Assembly: GCA_002437585.1 (NCBI GenBank)
Contig: DJQM01000036.1
Coordinates: forward strand, 2,350 to 15,283
Origin: Clostridiales bacterium UBA6386
Lineage (GTDB): Bacteria; Bacillota; Clostridia; Oscillospirales; Oscillospiraceae
Reading direction: 5' to 3'
Length of the DNA stretch: 12,934 bases
In this document: positions 1-5,062 of the stretch, piece after piece
Position numbering within the stretch: the first letter of the stretch is position 1
How the letters are laid out: each line of letters begins with the position of its first letter
Position numbers and translations under genes: made by a program
Notes under the pieces: generated by a model
Databases searched by the model: none
What the model was told of the DNA's origin: nothing
What the model saw: the letters and a program-made list of their open reading frames with translations, nothing else

Positions 1-45
1 CATCACTTTCAAACGCTAAAGGGACTCCCGGCGTTTGGGAATGCG

Positions 46-74
46 AAAAAAGGGGCGACGGTATCCGTCGCCCC
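46..74 (-). terminator. Rho-independent terminator of rpsO
   Basis: Read on the minus strand, a perfect 10-bp stem (GGGGCGACGG, 3-base loop, CCGTCGCCCC; 52-74) is followed directly by six T residues (46-51). It begins 7 bases after the rpsO stop codon. This is a textbook intrinsic terminator, so rpsO is probably transcribed as a single gene. Confidence 0.93.
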
Positions 75-81
75 GGACTTA

Positions 82-348
82 TTACTTACGGATACCCAGC
101 TTGGCGATCAGAGCACGGTAACGGTTGATGTCCTTGTTTGCCAGATAGTCCAGCATCTTGCGGCGCTTACCAACCATCATCAGCAGGCCACGACGGGAGT
201 GGTTGTCGTGCTTGTGGGTGCGCAGGTGCTCGGTCAGCTCGTTGATACGGGCGGTCAGGATGGCAACCTGAACCTCGGGAGAACCGGTGTCGCCCTCGTG
301 GGTCGCGTTGTCCAGGATAACCTGGGTCTTCTTTTCCTTCTGAATCAT
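82..348 (-). CDS. rpsO: 30S ribosomal protein S15
   Basis: An 88-residue protein, the usual S15 length, with the family's conserved core: GDTGSPEVQVA near residues 21-31, the LTEHLRTHKHDNHSRRGLL segment that contacts 16S rRNA, and KRRKMLDYL. S15 binds the central domain of 16S rRNA early in 30S assembly. The frame stays open to a GTG at 360, but that GTG lies in the ribosome binding site. AAAGGTGG followed by an 8-base spacer points to the ATG at 348. The gene has its own terminator at 46-74 and a candidate promoter at 474-502, with a leader of about 120 bases that could carry S15 autoregulation. The next gene downstream, often pnp in bacteria, is outside the window. Confidence 0.97.
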   Translation of the reverse strand: MIQKEKKTQVILDNATHEGDTGSPEVQVAILTARINELTEHLRTHKHDNHSRRGLLMMVGKRRKMLDYLANKDINRYRALIAKLGIRK

Positions 349-374
349 TGTGTTTTCCACCTTTCAATGTGTTT

Positions 375-438
375 CCCGGCTGCCAAGTAGGGGTCAGTGG
401 AATGCCGGTTCGGCTTTCTCCCGGAACTGAGCAGCGGG
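375..438 (-). promoter_or_regulatory. Candidate rpsO leader structure (possible S15 autoregulatory site)
   Basis: In the rpsO 5' leader, minus-strand CCCGCTGC (431-438) can pair with GCAGCCGGG (375-383) with one bulged base. Inside it, TCAGT (426-430) pairs with ACTGA (394-398), and CCGG pairs with CCGG further in, giving a long interrupted hairpin ending about 18 bases before the SD. S15 is known to repress its own mRNA through a structured leader in several bacteria. That this leader does so is inference from position and foldability only; I did not match a known leader family. Confidence 0.35.
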
Positions 439-473
439 CATAAAAATGTCTTCTGGTTCACACCAGCCCTCTC

Positions 474-502
474 ATATTACCATAAGCTTGCCCAAAAGTA
501 AA
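474..502 (-). promoter_or_regulatory. Candidate sigma-70-type promoter for rpsO
   Basis: On the minus strand, TTTACT (497-502) and TAATAT (474-479) are separated by 17 bases. Each hexamer matches the consensus at 4 of 6 positions. A start near 467 would give rpsO a leader of about 120 bases. Spacing is right but the hexamers are only moderate. Confidence 0.45.
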
Positions 503-525
503 GGAAAATTTCCGCAATTTTCCGA

Positions 526-1263
526 TTATTTCCGGGCAGTCTTCCACTTGTCCAGGAATCGGTACAGCCGGTCGGGAAGGCTGTCCCGCACCAGAAGGAG
601 CAGACCCACCACGGCGAAGAGCACCGCCATCATGCCGATGCTGAACAGCCAGTCCCCGGAGAGAATCAGATCGCCTGCGGCGCAGGTGACCCAGGTGGGC
701 AGGGGCAGGGCAATGAGCAGAGCCAGCAGATACCGGCTGGGGGCAATGCCGGAATTGGCAGCGGCGTAGGGAATGATGCCGTTGGGCAGGCCGGGAGCCA
801 GCAGTACCATCACCGTGTAGTAGGTGCGGTTCCGGCGGACGCTGAGGGTTCCCAGCATTTTTCGCATCCTGGGGCTGGAGTCGGCGAGGGCGTTCAGCTG
901 CTTTTTGGCGTGCTTTGCCAGGAAAAATACCGTCATGTGGGAAAGAACCGAGCCGCTCAGGCACACGGCCGCTCCCAGCCAGGAGCCAAGCACGATGCCC
1001 GCCGCCAGCTGAATGGGCAGGGAGGGCAGGACGATGGAAATGACCTGGACGAAGGACAGCAGCCACAGAAGGCAGGCACTATAGGTCTTGCTCTGCCCCT
1101 CCAGGCAGGCCTCCAGCGCCCCGTCCTTGCCGCTGGACAGAGCGGCCCAGATATCGGGCACATAAATTCGCAGCAGCTCCACCACCAGGCCGACAGCGAG
1201 GAGCAGTACAAATATCATAGCGGCCAAGGTGATGGCCGCGGACTTGCGTTCTTGCTTCTGCAC
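526..1263 (-). CDS. TVP38/TMEM64 (VTT domain) family membrane protein
   Basis: An integral membrane protein of about 245 residues. Hydrophobic segments lie near residues 10-34, 62-80, 82-116, 148-188 and 204-225, ending in a basic tail (LDKWKTARK). The stretch PGLPNGIIPYAAANSGI (about 157-173), between two hydrophobic segments, matches the conserved half-helix of the VTT/SNARE-associated family, whose members include DedA and YdjX/YdjZ. Some relatives have been linked to lipid scrambling or membrane homeostasis; no substrate can be assigned here. The frame opens at a TTG at 1269, but the AAGGGG ribosome site is only 3 bases from it and 9 bases from the GTG at 1263, so I prefer GTG. The gene has a strong promoter at 1296-1323 and appears to stand alone. 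Confidence 0.82.
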   Translation of the reverse strand: MQKQERKSAAITLAAMIFVLLLAVGLVVELLRIYVPDIWAALSSGKDGALEACLEGQSKTYSACLLWLLSFVQVISIVLPSLPIQLAAGIVLGSWLGAAVCLSGSVLSHMTVFFLAKHAKKQLNALADSSPRMRKMLGTLSVRRNRTYYTVMVLLAPGLPNGIIPYAAANSGIAPSRYLLALLIALPLPTWVTCAAGDLILSGDWLFSIGMMAVLFAVVGLLLLVRDSLPDRLYRFLDKWKTARK

Positions 1264-1264
1264 A

Positions 1265-1343
1265 GGCAATTTCCCCTTCTTTGGAAAGTACAGTGATTAT
1301 ACAGCAAAACCGAAAAAAGTCAAGAATTTCAAGGGAAATTGCC
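1265..1343. repeat. 11-bp inverted repeat enclosing the VTT-gene promoter
   Basis: GGCAATTTCCC (1265-1275) and its exact reverse complement GGGAAATTGCC (1333-1343) lie 57 bases apart. One arm covers the ribosome binding site and overlaps the in-frame TTG codon; the other lies 10 bases upstream of the -35 hexamer. The layout suggests a two-site operator, but no regulator is identified and chance cannot be excluded. Confidence 0.5.
1296..1323 (-). promoter_or_regulatory. Promoter of the VTT-domain membrane protein gene
   Basis: On the minus strand, TTGACT (1318-1323, 5/6) and a perfect TATAAT (1296-1301) are separated by 16 bases. The expected start near 1289 leaves a leader of about 25 bases. 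Confidence 0.85.
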
Positions 1344-1365
1344 AATTCCGGCACCCAAAATTCTG

Positions 1366-1391
1366 CCACTGCGGACACTTGTCCGCAGTGG
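1366..1391. repeat. Perfect 11-bp-stem palindrome
   Basis: CCACTGCGGAC (1366-1376), a 4-base loop, then GTCCGCAGTGG (1381-1391). There is no adjacent T run on either strand, so it is not a standard terminator. It lies about 40 bases upstream of the VTT-gene promoter. Confidence 0.7.
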
Positions 1392-1401
1392 GACTAAAGA
1401 G

Positions 1402-1429
1402 AAGCGGCGTGGCCGGAGATGTGCCGCTT
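1402..1429. repeat. Palindromic repeat, copy 1 (imperfect)
   Basis: A 28-base element beginning AAGCGGCGTGGCCGGAG and ending GCCGCTT. It is identical to the element at 1852-1879 at 24 of 28 positions, with all four differences adjacent in the right arm. Those changes break the inner part of the stem, so this looks like a decayed copy. Confidence 0.7.
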
Positions 1430-1532
1430 GCAGACGGACAACGAATATTTCTTCCATCTGAATACTTTCGACAAAACAGCCCATAGCAAGCCGAAAAATT
1501 CTGAAGCAGTTCGTTAGGGCGGCCGGGGGGTA

Positions 1533-1567
1533 CTTAGGGGGGCGGCTGTTCGGCAGCACCCCCTAAG
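1533..1567. repeat. TAGGG...CCCTA-type palindrome
   Basis: CTTAGGGGG (1533-1541) pairs with CCCCCTAAG (1559-1567), with an inner GCTG/CAGC stem around a TTCGG loop. The outer ends resemble those of the elements at 1671-1697 and 9910-9991. Confidence 0.65.
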
Positions 1568-1583
1568 CCGGCTTCTTATCAAG

Positions 1584-1603
1584 GTTCTTGCCGGGACAAG
1601 AAC
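1584..1603. repeat. 7-bp-stem palindrome
   Basis: GTTCTTG and CAAGAAC flank a 6-base CCGGGA loop. There is no T tract beside it. It is weak alone and is listed because it sits in the palindrome cluster. Confidence 0.45.
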
Positions 1604-1670
1604 ATTGCCCCCGGAGGGATCAGAACTGAAAGCTTCTTGAAGGATTGGAATATACACACAACTTTTCACT

Positions 1671-1697
1671 TAGGGACGATGAGGGCATCGTCCCCTA
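1671..1697. repeat. TAGGG...CCCCTA-type palindrome
   Basis: GGGACGATG (1673-1681), loop AGGG, then CATCGTCCC (1686-1694) form a perfect 9-bp stem. TA on the left and CTA on the right give the same outer ends as the other TAGGG elements in this window. Confidence 0.7.
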
Positions 1698-1762
1698 CGA
1701 GTTCTATTAAGGTTCTCGGAAGAATCGGGGGATTACCACACCAGTCTGCGCTACATTATGGT

Positions 1763-1783
1763 ATGACTGCCACTGGCAGTCAT
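1763..1783. repeat. Perfect 21-base palindrome
   Basis: ATGACTGCCA (1763-1772), one central C, and TGGCAGTCAT (1774-1783). In RNA it would form an 8-bp stem with a 5-base loop. A short T-rich stretch follows on the plus strand, but no plus-strand gene ends here. It could also be a dimeric protein-binding site. Confidence 0.6.
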
Positions 1784-1851
1784 TAGGATTTTGATTCGCT
1801 GCGCGGAGCACCACGAGTTCGCAATGGCAGATATGGCTTTTTGACAGTCGA

Positions 1852-1879
1852 AAGCGGCGTGGCCGGAGCCACGCCGCTT
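1852..1879 (-). terminator. Palindromic repeat copy 2; possible 3' end of the acsB transcript
   Basis: A perfect 12-bp stem (AAGCGGCGTGGC / GCCACGCCGCTT) with a 4-base loop, lying 34 bases past the acsB stop codon. On the minus strand the stem is followed only by TTTCGACTGT, so the T tract is poor. It may stop transcription weakly, protect the mRNA 3' end, or simply be a repeat. It is the intact partner of the element at 1402-1429. Confidence 0.55.
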
Positions 1880-1913
1880 AGGTGTTTGGGTGCTTGGATA
1901 TTTGCCTGAGAGC

Positions 1914-4046
1914 TTACATCTCGAAGGGCTCCATGCTCAGCACGGGATGGCCAACCTCGGTCAGGTAGTTCAGCAGCTGCTCGGGATCCTCGGTGCAGAT
2001 GGTCTCATCGGCGATCATGTCGGTGAAGTTCTCCACGCCGTACATCTCCAGAGCGGTCTTGTCCAGACGCTCCCGCATCTGATCCTTCAGGATCTTGGGC
2101 AGCCACACGATACGGCCGGGGCCGCCTTCGGCGGCGATGAACTTCTTGGAGGCGATGAAGTGCTTGCCGTGACCCATGAAGCCGGGGGTCTGGACGCCGC
2201 CGCCGGTCATGGAGGCCATCTCGGAGAAGGTCATGCCCAGAGGGGTCATACCGGCGTGCTCACGGCAGGTGATGACAACGCCCATGGTCACAGGCTCCAC
2301 GCCGCAGATACACTCGAAGCAGCCGCAGGAGGTCATGGGATCCTGGAACAGGGAGTACAGGGTGACGTGCTCCAGCGCGCCGTGGCTGTACTTGTTCACA
2401 GCCTCGTCCACGGTGGTGTAGCGGCCAAGCTTCTCGTCCAGGCAGCCTTCCTTGGTGATGGGCTGGCAGGGGCCGGCGGGATCCAGCTCCTTGGTGGCCT
2501 TGGCATCCAGCCAGGACACGGCACCGCACAGACCCAGACGCTCGGGAGTGACGATACACACATGGCTGGGAGAGAAGGCCTGGCACATGATGCAGGTGTA
2601 GTACTCGGAAACGGACTCGTCGGTCATGGAGGCAAGACGGGCGTCACGCTTGTCGAAGACCTCGTTGGCGGCGGCCCGGAGATCCTTGTTCTTCTCCGCA
2701 TCCACCACGATGGTCACCTGGCACTTGTCCACGACGGCCTCAAACTCGCTCTTGATCTTGGCATACAGAACTTCGCCCAGGTGACGGAACTTAAAGCCGG
2801 CATCGAAGTCAGCCTTGCTGATACGAATCCGGATCATGTCACGCTGACCGGTGTGCATTACGCCCTCGATGCAGTTGATCCAGGAGTGGATCTTCCGCTC
2901 CATAACGGACTCGAAGTCGGGCTGCATGGCCTTGCCGGCAACCTCTACGATGTAGCTCAGGGAAATCTTGGAGCCCACGGGAATTTCGTCGATTTCGGGG
3001 CCGATAACGGTGATCTTGTGATCCTCCACTTCGGAGGCTTCCTTGGTCTGCACCAGCTCGAAGCAGTCCACACGGGAGCCGTCCACTTCCACCTGCATAT
3101 CGCCGCGACGGATGATTTCGCCCTCGAAAGCGGAGGCGAAGGCCACGGGAATGTCGATGTTGGTGATCTTGATCTTGATGCCCCGAGCCTCCAGAGAGGT
3201 GGCGTTCCACTTGGAAACGTCCAGCTGCTGGATCAGGGACTTGGGAACCCGGAACATGTTCACGGTCTCGTTGGAGATAACGGGGAAGCCCAGCGCGATG
3301 GCACCGGCACCGCAGGCGACGATCACGTCGTCCAGAGGCGCGAAGGCGTTGACAAAGGCGGGAACACGCTCGAAGGTGTACTTCATCAGGCCGGCCGCGT
3401 CGCCGGGCTGGATGTTGCCGAAGATCAGAGCGGCACGGACGGCGACGGACACAACATGGATAACGGAAGTGACTTCCTTGCCCAGGGGGATGACCCGCAG
3501 GTTGTCACCGGTCTTGACCCCGGCTTCCTCCAGCTGATCGATGATGCCGCCTACCAGAGTGACCAGCATACCCTGCGCCTGGTAGCTCTTGACCAGGTCA
3601 ACGGCTTCCTGGGTGGTAGGAGCCTTGCCCAGAATGACGGGAACGCCGGGGATGTCGCCGGTAACCAGGGGCACGCCCAGGCTGCGGACGATGGCATCGG
3701 GCAGATGGCCGTAGCAGGGAGCGGTGTAGGGCTCCGCACCGTCGATGTACTTCAGAACCTCGATGAACTCGGCGCACAGAGCGGTAGCGATACCGGACAT
3801 GAACGCGTCGTGGAGCCGGTTTTCCCGGGTCATCAGGGTCTTCACAACACCCAGGGCCTCCTTCAGCTGGCTCAGGGTTTCAACCTTCGTGCCGGTCACG
3901 CCGTAGTAGCAGGGAAGGCTGTAGGCGGTGCCGGGGAAGGAAACGGCATGGTCTTCGCCGTACTGCGCAATGGCGTTGTTGATGGCAGCCTCGGTCAGAC
4001 CGTATACCGCATCGTTACCGCCAAAAACTCTTTCAAAAAGTGTCAC
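1914..4046 (-). CDS. acsB: Acetyl-CoA synthase (CODH/ACS complex, ACS subunit)
   Basis: A 710-residue enzyme that joins CO, a methyl group carried by the corrinoid iron-sulfur protein, and CoA into acetyl-CoA, the last step of the Wood-Ljungdahl pathway. The A-cluster ligands are all visible: C485, C488, C497 and C507 for the [4Fe-4S] cluster, and C574-G575-C576 in MTSCGCFE for the two nickels. Each is exactly 21 positions below its counterpart as I recall the Moorella numbering (506/509/518/528/595/597), so spacing is fully conserved. The N-terminus is about 20 residues shorter than Moorella's, as in other clostridial enzymes. The start is GTG at 4046, set by AGGAGG with a 7-base spacer. The cooC stop TAG forms the first bases of that ribosome site, so translation is probably coupled. 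The gene is last in the cooS-cooC-acsB operon. Confidence 0.96.
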   Translation of the reverse strand: MTLFERVFGGNDAVYGLTEAAINNAIAQYGEDHAVSFPGTAYSLPCYYGVTGTKVETLSQLKEALGVVKTLMTRENRLHDAFMSGIATALCAEFIEVLKYIDGAEPYTAPCYGHLPDAIVRSLGVPLVTGDIPGVPVILGKAPTTQEAVDLVKSYQAQGMLVTLVGGIIDQLEEAGVKTGDNLRVIPLGKEVTSVIHVVSVAVRAALIFGNIQPGDAAGLMKYTFERVPAFVNAFAPLDDVIVACGAGAIALGFPVISNETVNMFRVPKSLIQQLDVSKWNATSLEARGIKIKITNIDIPVAFASAFEGEIIRRGDMQVEVDGSRVDCFELVQTKEASEVEDHKITVIGPEIDEIPVGSKISLSYIVEVAGKAMQPDFESVMERKIHSWINCIEGVMHTGQRDMIRIRISKADFDAGFKFRHLGEVLYAKIKSEFEAVVDKCQVTIVVDAEKNKDLRAAANEVFDKRDARLASMTDESVSEYYTCIMCQAFSPSHVCIVTPERLGLCGAVSWLDAKATKELDPAGPCQPITKEGCLDEKLGRYTTVDEAVNKYSHGALEHVTLYSLFQDPMTSCGCFECICGVEPVTMGVVITCREHAGMTPLGMTFSEMASMTGGGVQTPGFMGHGKHFIASKKFIAAEGGPGRIVWLPKILKDQMRERLDKTALEMYGVENFTDMIADETICTEDPEQLLNYLTEVGHPVLSMEPFEM

Positions 4047-4057
4047 GGTTTTTCCTC

Positions 4058-4837
4058 CTATTGTTCGTTAATTTCCTCACGATCCAGAACATCCTTGATC
4101 CTCCGGATCTCGTCGATTGCCGTGGGGCTGAAGTCGTAGGGCGATTTGCCCTGACGATCCGCGTCCATGATCTCCGTGTTGTAGTGGATAAAGCCCAGAA
4201 AATCCTCCGGGGGGATGACAGACTGGATAAACGCCTCGTCCTTCTCGTCCCGAATCTTGTTGGCTACCACCCGCACCTGCCTGACCCCCAGGTCAGCGGC
4301 CAGCCGCTTGACGTTGTGGTAGGTCTGCACGCTCCGGGCACCGGGCTCGATGACCACGATGAACTGATCCATGTTCCCCGCGGTGCCCCGACCCAGATGC
4401 TCCAGGCCTGCCTCCATGTCCATAATGACCACGTCGTTCTTGCGGTAGGTCAGGTTGGCCAGCACCGCCTTGAGCATCACATGCTCCGGACAGACGCAGC
4501 CGCTGCCGCCCAAATCCACCGTACCCATGACCAGCAGCTTCACGCCGTTGATCTCCCGGGAGAAGGTGTCGGGAATGTCGGCAACATAGGGGTTGAGCTT
4601 GAAGAACTTGTTGGCGGCGTTGGCGCCGGTACGCTCTTCCACCAGGGTGCGCATTTTGGAGATGGGGACGATGGCATCCACTTCCTCCTGGGAAAGCCCC
4701 AGTGCCAATCCCAGATTGGCATCGGGATCCACGTCGGCCGCCAGGACGGTGCGTCCCTCGTCGGCATAGAGCCGAGCCAGCGTGGAGGACAGGGTGGTTT
4801 TGCCCACACCGCCCTTACCGGTAATCGCTAGTTTCAT
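4058..4837 (-). CDS. cooC: CODH nickel-insertion ATPase
   Basis: A 259-residue cytoplasmic MinD/ParA-type ATPase. It has a deviant Walker A loop GKGGVGKTT (7-15), the DVDPDANLG switch (35-43), and a CVC motif (C114, C116) matching the CxC pair by which CooC dimers bind nickel. CooC proteins use ATP to help load nickel into CO dehydrogenase, and related proteins serve acetyl-CoA synthase. ATG at 4837 is preceded by GAGG about 10 bases away. It lies 225 bases downstream of cooS and 11 bases upstream of acsB, so it probably matures one or both of these enzymes. I cannot tell from sequence whether it serves the C-cluster, the A-cluster or both. Confidence 0.92.
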   Translation of the reverse strand: MKLAITGKGGVGKTTLSSTLARLYADEGRTVLAADVDPDANLGLALGLSQEEVDAIVPISKMRTLVEERTGANAANKFFKLNPYVADIPDTFSREINGVKLLVMGTVDLGGSGCVCPEHVMLKAVLANLTYRKNDVVIMDMEAGLEHLGRGTAGNMDQFIVVIEPGARSVQTYHNVKRLAADLGVRQVRVVANKIRDEKDEAFIQSVIPPEDFLGFIHYNTEIMDADRQGKSPYDFSPTAIDEIRRIKDVLDREEINEQ

Positions 4838-5062
4838 TGGAAAAAGACCTCGTAATTGTTAATGTATGGAAGCTATACGATAGAAGCACAGAAGCCTAGG
4901 CATTTCCGCATCATTCGGCAAGCGCATTCATCGAGAGATTTTTCTTCAAGGGAAGGTTTGAAAAACGCAGGAATACTTTGTGTATTTCAAATTTTTCAAA
5001 CCGCGCCATTGGGGAAAAAGATCCGATGAAGGCCGCAGACGCAATGATGTGGGATTGCCTCA
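4838..5062 (-). other. cooS-cooC intergenic region
   Basis: A 225-base gap inside an otherwise tight operon. It contains a large nested inverted repeat (4955-5002) and a possible 50-codon reading frame (4911-5063) overlapping the cooS stop as TAATG. I found no convincing promoter and no terminator with a T tract on the minus strand, so cooC and acsB probably depend on read-through from the cooS promoter. Confidence 0.5.
4955..5002 (-). repeat. Nested inverted repeat in the cooS-cooC gap
   Basis: GGTTTGAAAAA (4955-4965) and TTTTTCAAACC (4992-5002) are exact reverse complements. Between them AATAC and GTATT (4972-4986) can form an inner stem. No T run follows the outer stem on the minus strand, so a processing site, mRNA stabiliser or attenuator-like element fits better than a terminator. 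Confidence 0.6.

Larger units (their letters stand above)
1345..1913. other. Gene-free region rich in palindromes
   Basis: No reading frame here has a ribosome site plus recognisable protein sequence. Instead it holds at least seven separate inverted repeats: 1366-1391, 1402-1429, 1533-1567, 1584-1603, 1671-1697, 1763-1783 and 1852-1879. Two of these (1402-1429 and 1852-1879) are copies of one another. The base composition shifts between AT-rich linkers and GC-rich stems. It lies between the acsB stop and the VTT-gene promoter, so at least part should be the acsB 3' untranslated region. It resembles a site where small repeated elements have accumulated. Confidence 0.7.

Noticed and set aside
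1..45. Possible start codon (ATG read at 3-1, minus strand) and leader hairpin of a gene after rpsO, such as pnp
   Set aside because: CAAACGC/GCGTTTG (10-16, 31-37) could form a 7-bp stem and the last three bases read ATG, but the ribosome site is weak and no coding sequence is visible.
1345..1900. CRISPR array
   Set aside because: The repeats differ in sequence, are unevenly spaced and have no uniform spacers; no cas genes are nearby.
1890..4139. A 749-codon open frame on the plus strand opposite acsB
   Set aside because: It is exactly antisense to a fully supported enzyme, is rich in Gly, His, Leu and Asp as expected from the reverse of biased codons, and has no ribosome site or recognisable domain. 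It arises because acsB avoids codons whose complement is a stop.
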